Source: Climacteris rufus
Lineage: Eukaryota > Chordata > Aves > Passeriformes > Climacteridae
NCBI GenBank assembly: GCA_013398175.1
Contig: VZRZ01003221.1
Span: 62,001-126,000, forward strand
Direction of reading: 5' to 3'
Length of the DNA stretch: 64,000 bases
Shown here: positions 24,701 through 33,609 of the stretch, one piece after another
Position numbering within the stretch: position 1 is the stretch's first letter
Layout of the letters: each line of letters begins with the position of its first letter
The notes under the pieces: generated by a model
Told to the model about the DNA's origin: nothing
What the model saw: only the letters and a program-made list of their open reading frames with translations
Databases searched by the model: none
Translations under genes and position numbers: made by a program

Positions 24701-27700
24701 TGGATTGCTTATGTCACAGTCCATTTCTGCCTGCAAGGATGGCTGAATCAGGCTCTGAGGTTGCTGGTAAAGCAGAGATGATCGCAGGGTTTCACTACTG
24801 AGACTGTCCTGAGGCATCTGGAGAGAGAGCAATGCACAGAAGCCATCACACACACTGCAGGTCCATGTGACTTTTCAGGTACTGAAGGCTTAAAGAATTT
24901 CAGAGCCACCTTCCCTGCATGCTTTCTCCTCCTGCTTTCTATGAAAAGGAACAAAGCTAATCCACCAGTGCCAACACAAACACAGAACTCCTCCTCCTAA
25001 GTTAAGCAATTTAACTGAAAGTGCAATTTGCAAAGGCACCCAGACCACACTTTAAAGGGGGTGGGGGCGAGGAAAAGAAAAAGAATGTCAGAAAAACACA
25101 CGAAGTGACTCATGGAGTACTTCTGGGGAACCTACAGGATATGCAACACAGAAGCATAAGCAAGCCATACCCGTGAGGGCAGGTTTCCATGAGAAGTCTA
25201 ATCTTCTGGCTCATTATTGACCTGCACTGGAGGCAGACTATTCTTTGGACCACGACCCATGGTCGTACCTCAGGAATAATTATTCACTCAGCCTCCTGCT
25301 GAACAACAGCAGGCTGGGCCCTGTCGGAGGGCACCAACACCAGAACCAGCTCTCAGAAGCCTGGCAGCTACATGAAAAAGAGATCCAAAGGACCCAGCTT
25401 CCCAGGAAGTGGTGCCTCTGCTCACCTCAGCACTGGAGAGCTCGGAGCTCCTGGGCCGTGGCTGCCGGCCCGCTGCCGGCCGAGCGGAGGCCTGGCTGCT
25501 CCGGTACTCCTTGAGGCGCTCCAGGAGCAGGTAATAAATGGCTGCAAAGTGGTTGTAGCTGCTGTTCTGCAGAGACTGCAAGACATGGAAAGGGCCCTTT
25601 GAGTTACAGGTAGCTCAGAAGAGACGCAGCCAAAACTCATCGCTAAGGGCTCGTAACAGCAAAGTCAAAAAATAAGCAAAAATCCAAAAAGGCAGTGAAG
25701 ATTTTGCCACACTGTGACACCAGATCAAGGCCACTCAATGACAAATATATGACTGCACCACTGGCATTCTGGCAGTCACTGAAGCTGCACCTAAAGGGCA
25801 AGAACTCACCTCAACAGTCCTCTGCCTGTCGATGCCAAGGGTTTGCATGATCCCAAGGACCTGCTCGTTGTAGTCGCCCAGGTTGGAGTTGTAGTTTTGC
25901 ATGGAGAAGGACAAGGACTGCTGCTGCTGGAGAGATGGGTCAGCTTGCATCCACTTGTGCTGCTTTATTTGGGAAATGGTTATCCGCTTGGTTGGGTCCA
26001 CAACCAGCATCCGTCGGATTAGCGTTTCACAGTCTGAGTGCCAAAGACAAACTCATGAGCAAGGGGTAAAAACAACAGCCCAGCCCCAGGTCACTGCTAA
26101 GAACACTTCCCAGCACAGTGTAAGATCCTATGAAAACAGGAGTTAAAGGTCTGTGAGCAGCTGATGCCTGCTCTGACTATCAGATATTCCAGACAGCACA
26201 AGACACGTCTGCACACACATCACAAAAGCAAGACGTCCCTACAGGAAATGAAGCTGCACTGGCTATCAGCAGGTTTCAGGTGGCCTTGCACCTGAAACCA
26301 AGTGCTAGTTTTGAGAAGATACAGGTTTAATGGTGTTACATCTACATAAAATAGGTCAGAATTTAGCACAGAACCCCATTACACACAATTTCCTGGTCCA
26401 TATATACCACTTATTTACTTAGAACCAGGAAATAAAGCTATTCATGGCTATAAATGATAAAGGTCAGACTTCAATACATAATCTTCACGTGACAACAGAG
26501 GCACGTTCCCTGGGTTTTGAATTCATATCAGAAAGAGGTGATAATACTATACACTTCCTTTTTCTCATCAGACTGATGGAGTTCTCAAGAAACCCTGCTA
26601 AGTCCCACTATTCCTGCTCTCCTTGGCAGCACAGCCACACTGGAATACAACCCTTCTGCATAGTTAAAATATCTTAGGAGAACTACACCCATCTCAGCAT
26701 TGCAGGCTAGTCTCATTAAAACCCTGTTTTCTCTGTTTTGTGAGTGATTATTTCTCTAGCTAGAGTGTCAAGTATTTTTGTAATCCATAGAAAGGAAACT
26801 ATAACCTTTTCGGGGCACCATAAAGCAGATCCCAGAAAAGAAAACATATACAACCAGCCCCTCAGCTGTAAGTGCTGCCCTACAGAAATTACTGGATACA
26901 TAAAGACAAAGTAATTGCCAGCTACAGACAGGACAACTACTCCTTTATAGCACCAGTTCTAACATGAAGGATCTGAAAGAAAAGCACCTTCGGACATGAA
27001 GTATGGGATGCGGAACCTCCCCTCCAGCACTCTTTGCCTCAGAGTTGGTAAATTGGGTCCATCAAAAGGCAGAGAACCGCAGACAAGGACGTACAGAACC
27101 ACCCCAAGGCTCTGCCAAGAGAAAACAGCACAGCACATGAGTGACTCCAGGAGAAGCAATGATTTTGAAAGCCCACAGACCCTCACAGAGTGTGATGTGC
27201 AATTTCTGAGGAATGTCAAGCTCACCCATATATCAAGGTGAGGTCCTTCATATTCTTTGCCTTCAAAAACTTCTGGAGCTGCATAGGGTGGGCTTCCACA
27301 CCAAGTGGAGAGGGGCTCTCCCGACTTGTAGAAGTTTCCAAAGCCAAAGTCTGAAATGAAGGTGAAAATCTGGGGTAAGACAACACTCGACCACACACTA
27401 ATATTTCAGAAATAGCAGAAAATGGAGAGAAAGGAACAGATGTGTTGCTTTGTGCTCTGCCCATTCATTTAAGCTATTCCCTTCTGTTCACAAAATCTGT
27501 TCTGAGAAATATCTGTAACTATTATTTTATTTTCAGTTACACAAACACATATGTAGGATCATCCTAGGGTGACCAAACATGACTGCAAGCCTGACGCTGT
27601 TTATAAAGTGACCTCCCACTTCCTATTACCTGCTAACTTAATGTTCATGTTAGCATCCAGCAGGAGGTTCTCTGTCTTGAGATCCCTGTGCACGATGTGG

Positions 27701-30700
27701 TGGCTGTGACAATATTCCACTGCTGAGAGGATCTGCCAGAACTTCTTCCGCGCTTCGCTTTCGCTCAAGTGCCCGTTGGAGGTCAGGTGATCTGCGAGAC
27801 AAAATCACAGAGGCACAGGATTTAGAAACACCCAGAGCAGATTTTTCATAATCCTGCAGGTGCTGCACTCACTGTCTGACAGCTGGGTTTTTAATCGGGA
27901 TATATCTATTACTCAGGAGTGACAACATAAAGCCGTGGTTTCTAAACCCAAGGAACAGTGAGCTCCCTCAGTGAGGACTTACCAAACATTTCTCCATTCT
28001 TTGCAAACTCAGTAACAATGTACAGCATATCTTTTGTCTCCATAACCTGTGAAGACATGAGAGGACACGATTAGAAAAATTGCAGAGCTCTGTAGTTTCC
28101 TTCTATTTTTCTATGTGAATTCTCCAACATATCAGTTCAACTTTATGTTTGCTGCAGCAGCTGGCAGTAAAGGCATCTAATTTTGCACCACAGTGTTCTT
28201 TCCAAGCAAGCTGGTAATGAAAAAGATACCAAATCAAGGCTTATGTGCCTACATTATACAATGGCTTCCCAGGCCATTGTTCTTCTCACCATTGCCATGC
28301 TACCTAATCTCCATAAGATAGCAGATGAGTGTTTAGATAATTTCATACACTCCCCTTTTGTTAAAATATGCATATATAGTTTTTTACAAGTAATCTGATC
28401 TACTTTGAACATGCAAAGACACTTAAAGTTTATCTAAAGTCTTTGTTTCAAGGCTAGTGGGAGCTCAGATCAGCACAGAGAGCTGCAACCTGGACAAAGC
28501 AAGGAGTGGTATCAAATCCCCTGCTCCTGTTTGGAGTTGGCTGGGACATGGGGAGCCTCCTGTGCAAGTGGCAGTAAGCTGCTGTTTGTGTAACAGCAGT
28601 GCTTGATGCACATCAACAACTGTCAATATATTGCCCAGCATTCACCTGTCAATCTAGTATCAACTTGCTTGGATATTTCACAATGCTTTCCTTTGGGGGA
28701 AAAAAAAAAAAAAGAACCACAACCCAAACAATGAATGAGAAATGCTGAGCATTTCCAAGTTCTTCTTCAGTTACCACAGCACACCTCTCAAATGTTGCAT
28801 TTCAGATTTTAGACCACAACACTTCCCTGGAAACATTTCTCTGTTAAGGAGCAGATACTTTGTTTTGGAAGCAGGAGGTTCACAACAGGTTAACAATCCA
28901 AAAAGTGTCAATACTGCTTCAAAGGCTTTCATTTCCAGGCTCCCAACATGTAACTTTTTCAAAGACTCTTGTCCTCCCCTCACTACAAGTACACACAGAC
29001 ATGGAATGAAAATAAACAAACAGGGAGCAAAGGAAGAGAGGTTCCCAGTTTAAAAAACTGAAGGAAAGTGTTCTGGGAAAGTTGCCAGCTGGATGAAATT
29101 AAGACGCGGTGCTGAAACTAAAACAATGATGAAATAATACAAGAACACACACCCTACATTGGTATGTCATCTAATTCCATCCCTGCTTCTCAGCCTCCAC
29201 CAAACAGGTAAAGCATCAGTTACAACAACAAAGAAAAGAAAACTTCACTGAAAAGAAATTATGGTCCACTACCAACGTCATTTGCTGCATCAAGTGAAGT
29301 GGTTCAACGAGATGGAATTTAACCTGCTTTTCTAAAAGCTTTGAAACAGTCTTTTCACCCACATCATTCCACTGAAGTGAACTCAGCTGAACTGTTAGAA
29401 TGTTTCTGTATGTCCTATACTGCCCCATGGGCAAGCCTGACGTCAGCTGTTAACATACAATCATTTTTGTTATGATGGGTAATACTATAAATACAAACAC
29501 TTCATGTGTGTCAAGGTCTTTAAAAATAATGCCTGGCCTAAGCACCTGCCTTACTGGCTCTTCAGCCTTACATGCTAATTAAGCTTTTTTTTATTTTCTT
29601 TTTTTTTTTTTAAGCTAATAAACCCAACAGGAAGATCACAGCTGATAATAGTGTTTACTACTGCACACGGACTTTCAGACCTGCTGCTTCATCCATCTCC
29701 ACCTTTCTCCCCCCTGCCCTTTTAGACAGGTCCAGAGAGACTGATACTTCTGCCCTGCTCATGGCAGGAGCTTGGACTAGATGACCTTTAAAGGTCCCTT
29801 CCAACCCAAACTGTTCTGTCCTCTTCTTCTTAAATCCACATGGCATTATTTAAGATGATTAAGAGGAACTTATAGCAAAGGCTGCTTACATCTAATATTT
29901 AGAATTTGCAAAGCAGTCCTTGCTCACAAGACAAACGTGATCCTGCTCTCTGCACGACACATTAATTTGTTCCAACAGTTCAAAACATCCATCAAGCAGA
30001 AACTGAACAAATGTAAACCAACATTCATGCTGTGAAACTCTTCGAGGGAAAAGATACTTAAAATTCACTTTCAAAACTACACAAACTGGAACTGAACAAC
30101 CAAACAGGTCATTTTTTGACATATTCCAACATACCAACGTTTACCACCTTTTCCTTCTTCACTAATCTAACTGTTAGATTAAATTTCCACTTGGACTTTC
30201 CACTTAGATTAATTTGGTTTAATTGTTGGTGATTTCAAATCCCTTCTGCTAAAGGCAAACTCAGCTTCAGTGCTTCCTTCTCTACTGCCCAACATGAGTT
30301 TAAGCCTTCCTCTCATCTAAAGCACGTAAGAATTTCCAGTCCTCTAAACTGGGAAAGCAGAGGAGATAGGAAAGGCAAGGTAATCACAGAAGTTCAGATA
30401 ACCTGTTCCTCAATCAGAAACAAACAAAAGCCTGGTTTTAAGTGTAAATTTTACGGTGCCTTTTGTCAAAAAGCTGCCAGAGTCTTGTTCAAAGAACGAA
30501 GAATGACTTTTAAAACACCCACTTCATTTCAATTGTTTTCCAAAAAGTACTTCAATACGCATTCTCTCTGCAAATATTGGACGTAAAATCACGTGCAAGA
30601 GAAGACCACAAGCATATTTCATCTACGTGCTGTGCTTCAAAGCTGAACTCTTACCTGATATAGCTTGATAATGTGGGGATGATTCAAAAGCTTCATTATC

Positions 30701-31694
30701 TGAACTTCTCTATAAATCTTCTCCAGATTGCTTGGGTCTAACCTTGTTTTGTCTATTATTTTTATTGCAACCTGCAAATTTAAATAATAACAAAACAACC
30801 CCAGGTATTACAAAACAGGTACTCTCACTGTTAAGACAGCTTTAAAAAAAAAATAAAAAGACACACCCCCCCCGGGAAAAAACACCACTCACAAAATCCA
30901 ACTAAAGTAGCTTTAAAAGTAGCTTTTAAAGTACAGACTTGACAAAGCTGATTCTGTTTTTCTGAACCGCACAGAATTCGCGGCACAGAACGTTTTCGTT
31001 TTTCTTTTCTACGTCAAAGGATTACACGCAAGGTAGCGAACAGAACTGCAGAAATTAGCACTGGACAGGATTCCGCAAATCTTTTAATCCGTCCCATGCC
31101 AGTGAAAAACAGATCCCTGTAACAGACTATTTCCTACTGTAGCGACCGAGACGATTTTGACATGCACTGAAAATACAAATACGGCTGCACGCCCGTGAAA
31201 AAATTATTTCTGCAAGTAACACCCCAAGTTCTTTGTTCTTGAAGCACACACATTGAATGGAAAAAAAAAAAAAACCAACAAAATAACCAAAACATTCAAA
31301 GTCTTCAAAAGATATTTAATTTGCAGGGCGCTTTTAGCAAACCAGGAGTAACTCAATGAAGAGACTGCAACGCTCAGAACTGCGGGTGCTGGGGTGTTTT
31401 TTGCAGATATTCTAGCCCGGGTTTAATTCTACCCCAGCGGGAAAACTTGGCGCTCCGGCGGAGCGCGGCATCCCTGCGGGCGAGGCAGCGGGAGCCGCTC
31501 CGCCGCCTCCCCGCGCCCCAGCCCGGCCGCTCGGCGCCCACCTGCGTCTTGGTCACCCTGTGCCGGGCCAGCTTGACCACCGCGAAGTTGCCTTTCCCCA
31601 GCGTCCTCTCGATGTCGTAGAAGCCGACTCGCAGGGGCCGCTGCTGGCCGTGCGCGGCCGCGGGCGCCGAGGCGAACTCCGACATGATCACCAT
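21300..31694 (-). CDS. SIK1: SIK1, salt-inducible kinase 1 (13 coding exons, genomic span)
   Basis: SIK1 is an AMPK-family Ser/Thr kinase. It is activated by LKB1 and phosphorylates CRTC coactivators and class IIa HDACs, shutting down CREB and MEF2 target transcription; it shuttles between nucleus and cytoplasm. Thirteen exons join in phase to a protein of about 805 residues (human SIK1 is about 783). Visible are a glycine loop (residues 32-40), catalytic Lys55, HRD at 146-148, DFG at 166-168, activation-loop Thr181 (LKB1 site), APE at 190-192, a UBA domain around 300-344, PKA-type sites RRHT475 and RRAS575, a basic nuclear-localisation segment near 584-600, and a C-terminus with GDCEMEDL. 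The N-terminus MVIMSEF and the C-terminal tail identify SIK1 rather than SIK2 or SIK3. Introns 1 to 12 are 770, 2608, 191, 279, 114, 954, 234, 608, 240, 688, 514 and 772 bp. The last exon is interrupted by a mis-sized N gap. Family function is established knowledge; structure is read from the sequence. Confidence 0.97.
21445..21453. other. Assembly gap (9 N) in SIK1 last coding exon
   Basis: Nine N within a GC-rich proline/alanine-coding stretch. The same 15-base word (GCGGGGCCGGCGGGG) stands on both sides, at 21416-21430 and 21454-21468. This suggests a short repeat that the assembler could not resolve. The reading frame shows the stated gap size is wrong. Confidence 0.98.
22519..22750 (-). 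CDS. SIK1: SIK1 coding exon 12 (residues 582-658 plus two bases)
   Basis: Encodes GLKAFRQQLRKNARAKGFLG and LNKIKGFARQVCQ, the basic RK-rich region that acts as a nuclear import determinant in SIK1. It then runs through a Ser-rich stretch to EGRSLLEEVLQQQ. The acceptor is CCCACAG and the donor GTGAGGG; it leaves phase 2 and splits an Arg codon (AG|A). Confidence 0.96.
23265..23540 (-). CDS. SIK1: SIK1 coding exon 11 (residues 490-581 plus one base)
   Basis: Begins with CIVISSSASPTEGTSSDSCL and ends with LPVSFQEGRRASDTSLTQ. Ser575 in RRAS is the conserved PKA site whose phosphorylation drives nuclear export and 14-3-3 binding (established for mammalian SIK1). The SPFLTSQSDAPVLQAQG segment matches the mammalian tail. 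The acceptor is CCATAG and the donor GTAATG. Confidence 0.96.
24229..24454 (-). CDS. SIK1: SIK1 coding exon 10 (residues 415-489 plus one base)
   Basis: Encodes PVFFPVDTNFNGLFRNRSIS, the LLETTISEEVRQE acidic segment and SRRHTLAEV, a basophilic kinase site with Thr475 as the phospho-acceptor (PKA/CaMK-type site in mammalian SIK1). It leaves phase 1, splitting a Cys codon (T|GT). The acceptor is TTTTCCAG and the donor GTAAGTAAG. Reading past the donor gives only Cys, Lys and a stop, so splicing is required. Confidence 0.95.
24695..24817 (-). CDS. SIK1: SIK1 coding exon 9 (residues 374-414)
   Basis: Translates to MPQDSLSSETLRSS, LLYQQPQSLIQP and SLQAEMDCDISNPLQ. The QAEMDC core matches the mammalian SIK1 tail, while the rest has diverged. 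It is 41 codons, phase 0 on both sides, between CTCCAG and GTTGGTG. It does not show up as an open frame, so it was found by protein homology and splice sites. Confidence 0.93.
25426..25575 (-). CDS. SIK1: SIK1 coding exon 8 (residues 324-373)
   Basis: Finishes the UBA region with SLQNSSYNHFAAIYYLLLER, then enters a GC-rich, Arg/Pro-rich linker (RPAAGRQPRPRSSELSSAE). It is 50 codons long, phase 0 at both ends. The acceptor is CTTGCAG and the donor GTGAGCAG. Confidence 0.96.
25810..26033 (-). CDS. SIK1: SIK1 coding exon 7 (residues 249-323)
   Basis: Completes the kinase domain (DCETLIRRMLVVDPTKRITI, then QHKWMQADP) and begins the UBA domain (NLGDYNEQVLGIMQTLGIDR). A four-glutamine run from CAG repeats (residues 285-288) sits in the linker between the two. 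The acceptor is GGCACTCAG and the donor GTGAGTTC; it leaves phase 0. The UBA domain in this kinase family is needed for LKB1 activation (established knowledge). Confidence 0.97.
26988..27111 (-). CDS. SIK1: SIK1 coding exon 6 (residues 208-248)
   Basis: Encodes the alpha-F to alpha-G part of the kinase C-lobe, from SLGVVLYVLVCGSLPFDGPN to GRFRIPYFMSE, ending with the first base of a split Asp codon. The acceptor is TTGGCAG and the donor GTGCTT. The LPFDGPNLPTLRQRVLEG segment is characteristic of SIK kinases. Confidence 0.97.
27226..27350 (-). CDS. SIK1: SIK1 coding exon 5 (residues 166-207)
   Basis: Encodes the activation segment: DFGFGNF, the LKB1-target threonine in PLSTWCGSPPYAAPE (Thr181, equivalent to human Thr182), the APE motif and EYEGPHLDIW. 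The acceptor is TTTCAG and the donor GTGAGC; the exon enters in phase 1 and leaves in phase 0. The following 114-bp intron is open in the same frame. Confidence 0.97.
27630..27791 (-). CDS. SIK1: SIK1 coding exon 4 (residues 112-165)
   Basis: Encodes the catalytic loop: the HRDLKTEN motif at residues 146-153, followed by LLLDANMNIKLA. It begins by completing an Asp codon split with exon 3 and ends with the G of the DFG aspartate. The acceptor is CTCGCAG and the donor GTAATAGG. The segment reads FDHLTSNGHL, where the mammalian protein has Tyr in place of the first His. Confidence 0.96.
27983..28046 (-). CDS. SIK1: SIK1 coding exon 3 (residues 91-111)
   Basis: A 64-bp exon encoding VMETKDMLYIVTEFAKNGEM plus Phe and the first base of the next codon. 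This is the hinge between kinase lobes (IVTEFAKNGEMF). The exon is too short to stand out as an open frame. The acceptor is TTCACAG and the donor GTAAGTCC; the exon leaves phase 1. Confidence 0.96.
29438..29445. promoter_or_regulatory. Perfect palindromic cAMP response element (TGACGTCA) in SIK1 intron 2
   Basis: An exact 8-base consensus CRE overlaps an E-box CAGCTG at 29444-29449. SIK1 is a well-known CREB/CRTC target and feeds back on CRTC (established knowledge). The functional role of this intronic copy is inference. It is the only full TGACGTCA I noticed in the window. Confidence 0.5.
29756..29822 (+). repeat. CR1 LINE 3' tail in SIK1 intron 2
   Basis: Clear CR1 terminus: GGCAGGAGCTTGGACTAGAT, then GACCTTTAAAGGTCCCTTCC AACCC. 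It is antisense to SIK1 transcription. It is the only recognisable CR1 fragment inside the gene. Confidence 0.85.
30655..30771 (-). CDS. SIK1: SIK1 coding exon 2 (residues 52-90)
   Basis: Translates to 39 residues, starting VAIKIIDKTRLDPSNLEKIY and ending HPHIIKLYQ. It carries the catalytic lysine (Lys55 of VAIK) and the alpha-C helix glutamate region. The acceptor is TTTGCAG and the donor GTAAGAG; both boundaries are phase 0. The sequence is the AMPK-related kinase pattern and matches the SIK family closely. Confidence 0.97.
31011..31016 (-). promoter_or_regulatory. CRE half-site (TGACGT) in SIK1 intron 1
   Basis: The minus strand reads TGACGTAG about 680 bases downstream of the start codon. 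It matches the CRE core but not the full palindrome. Half-sites close to a transcription start can bind CREB, but a chance occurrence is quite possible. Confidence 0.25.
31542..31694 (-). CDS. SIK1: SIK1 coding exon 1 (residues 1-51)
   Basis: Encodes the N-terminus, from MVIMSEF to the HRVTKTQ that precedes the VAIK strand, including the ATP-binding glycine loop LGKGNFAVV. The start at 31692-31694 sits in a good Kozak context (GCC ATG G). It is preceded in frame by a TGA two codons upstream, so no longer N-terminus is possible on this exon. A second Met is codon 4. The exon ends in CAG before a GTGGGC donor, phase 0. It is one residue shorter than human SIK1 over this segment, which offsets kinase-domain numbering by one. 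Confidence 0.97.
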
Positions 31695-31810
31695 GGCTCA
31701 GGCCGGGGCGGGCAGCGCTGGCCGCGCCTCAGGACGGGAGCATGGGCGCCGCACCTGCCCGGGCGCGGCCCTGCGCGGAGCCCGTCGGAGCGGCCGTCGA
31801 GCGGCCGGGG
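31695..31810 (-). promoter_or_regulatory. SIK1: SIK1 5' UTR / proximal promoter, up to the gap
   Basis: GC-rich, CpG-dense sequence immediately upstream of the start codon. An in-frame TGA lies at -6 to -4. No upstream ATG and no TATA box is seen. The transcription start probably lies here or in the adjoining N gap, which prevents its definition. Confidence 0.6.
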
Positions 31811-32086
31811 NNNNNNNNNNNNNNNNNNNNNNNNNNNNNNNNNNNNNNNNNNNNNNNNNNNNNNNNNNNNNNNNNNNNNNNNNNNNNNNNNNNNNNNNNN
31901 NNNNNNNNNNNNNNNNNNNNNNNNNNNNNNNNNNNNNNNNNNNNNNNNNNNNNNNNNNNNNNNNNNNNNNNNNNNNNNNNNNNNNNNNNNNNNNNNNNNN
32001 NNNNNNNNNNNNNNNNNNNNNNNNNNNNNNNNNNNNNNNNNNNNNNNNNNNNNNNNNNNNNNNNNNNNNNNNNNNNNNNNNNNNNN
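31811..32086. other. Assembly gap (276 N) in the CpG-island promoter
   Basis: A run of N inside the CpG island just upstream of the SIK1 start codon. It probably hides the core promoter and transcription start. GC-rich promoters are often lost from short-read bird assemblies. All open frames drawn through it are meaningless. Confidence 0.99.
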
Positions 32087-32549
32087 CCCGGCCCGCCCTC
32101 CCCGCCGCTCCCGACGGGGCGTCCCCGCGGCGCGGGGATGTCGCGACTGCGGCAGCGCCCCGGCGACAGCACCTGGCGCTGCTGACCCCGCGGTGACCGC
32201 CGGTGCTGCCGGGGCACCCCCAGCCCGGCGTGCCCGGGGCAGCCCCACGGGCGGTAGGAAAAGTGCGGCTGCAACCCGGCAGGGGGCGTTTTCCCTCATC
32301 CCAAGGCACGGGGCGGCTGTGGGCGCCCGCCCTTTGCACCGGTGCCTGCTCGGGGCGCTGACCCGCCTTCCCCTGCACACGGCTGGTTCCCGTCCCTGGC
32401 TTCCCCTTCCTCCTCCTGGAGGGGAGGCTGCAGACCGTGCCCGCAAGGGCTGGGGCTGCCCCCACCTGGGGACAGCAGCCTCTGGGTCCACCCGCTGGGC
32501 ACCGGCAGCAGCAGAACTAATAATAGACAGCCTATGTATATAAAATATT

Positions 32550-33012
32550 AGAATCGTAGAATGGTTTGGGTTGAAAGAGACCATAAGGATCATCCACTTC
32601 CAGCCCCCTGCCATGGACAGGGACACCTGCCACTAGACCAGGTTGTTCAGAGCCCCATCCATCCTCACCTTGAACGCTTGCAAGGATGGGGAAGCCACAG
32701 CTTCTCTGGGCAACCTGTTCCAGTACCTCACCACCCTCACAGTAAAGAATTTCTTCCTAATATCTAACCTAAGCCTACTCTCAGTTTGAAGCCATTCCCC
32801 CTTGTCCTGTCACTACATGCTCCTGTAAATGGTCTCCATCTTTTTTCTAGACTCCCTTCAGGTACTGGAAGGCTGCAATTAGGTCACCCCAAAGCCTTCT
32901 CTTTTCCAGGCTGAACAATCCCAATTCTCTCAGCCTTTCCTCATGGGAGAGGTGCTCCATTCCTCTGATCATCTTGGTGGCCTCCTCTGGACTCGTTCCA
33001 GCAGGATTACGT
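32550..33012 (-). repeat. CR1 LINE, 3' portion, minus orientation
   Basis: A well-preserved copy of about 460 bases. The reverse complement of the CR1 3' end starts at GAATCGTAGAATGGTTTGGG. The rest runs through the familiar block with CCTTGAACGCTTGCAAGGATG, AATTTCTTCCTAATATCTAA and CCTTCTCTTTTCCAGGCTGA. It lies at the outer edge of the SIK1 CpG island, about 0.9 kb from the start codon. Confidence 0.95.
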
Positions 33013-33609
33013 CCCATATATGTATGCAGCCCAAGTTACTCCTACATTCAGAACACACCTGCAATGCCATTATCTCCGGTCAGTCTGCAAAGAGGCTTGG
33101 GAAGTTTCCCTTTGGCACAGCAAGGCTGAAGGAGCTTCTTTGGGATTGAATCTCAGCATCCCAGAAGTGCCCAAGAGACTCCTGTCAAGGTCAGATGTGA
33201 AGCAGCAGATGCACAGGGTTCAACCATGAAGGTCCACAGCTTCCACACAGCAGGTGACCAAAACCTTTGTACATTTGGAGTCAAATTCCAGTTTAGTCTC
33301 AAAAATAAGTGTTGAGCAATGCCTACCACATCTGTTCTTCAACTTTATCTTCTCTATTGCAGTCAGCATAGGTTCTTTTCAGACAGGTGGTTCTTCAGCC
33401 AGCAGATGGGTTTCTGACTGGAAAACTCTCCCCTCTTAGCCTGAGCCCCTTGCCTGACCATCACAGCCCATGGCACACTGGAAGATGTCCCTTCTCTTCC
33501 ATTCAGGGGCACCATGCAAACTGCATTTGCCAGACTGCTTGAAGTAAGGTGGCAGAGTTACAGCTCTGCTTCACACTGAAAATTTCAAAGCACTGGGTAA
33601 AAAACCCTT
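33013..33609. other. Spacer between two inverted CR1 copies
   Basis: About 600 bases with no recognisable gene or repeat. Confidence 0.5.

Larger units (their letters stand above)
28047..30654 (-). other. SIK1: SIK1 intron 2 (2.6 kb)
   Basis: The longest intron, between the alpha-C exon and the hinge exon. It contains the palindromic CRE at 29438, the CR1 tail at 29756, poly-A/T runs near 28701-28713 and 29586-29612, and otherwise unique AT-rich sequence. The donor is GTAAGAG and the acceptor TTCACAG. Confidence 0.9.
31430..32530. promoter_or_regulatory. SIK1: CpG island over the SIK1 first exon and promoter
   Basis: CpG-dense sequence rich in GCGG, CCGC and GGCGC words spans the end of intron 1, exon 1 and the upstream flank. 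It falls off abruptly before a CR1 element at 32550. It is interrupted by 276 N at 31811-32086. This is the only clear CpG island in the window apart from the GC-rich last exon of SIK1, and its position matches a housekeeping or inducible mammalian-type SIK1 promoter. Confidence 0.8.

Noticed and set aside
21300..31694. Assignment of the kinase to SIK2 or SIK3
   Set aside because: The N-terminus MVIMSEF, the RRASDTSLTQ context and the EMEDL-containing C-terminus fit SIK1 specifically.
32537..32548. TATA-box-like TATATAAAATAT on the plus strand upstream of SIK1
   Set aside because: It faces away from SIK1, has no gene downstream and abuts a CR1 3' end. Most likely AT-rich insertion-site sequence.
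31560..32626. Long open frames on both strands across the CpG island
   Set aside because: They run through 276 Ns and GC-rich sequence antisense to SIK1 exon 1. They are artefacts of N translation and low stop density.
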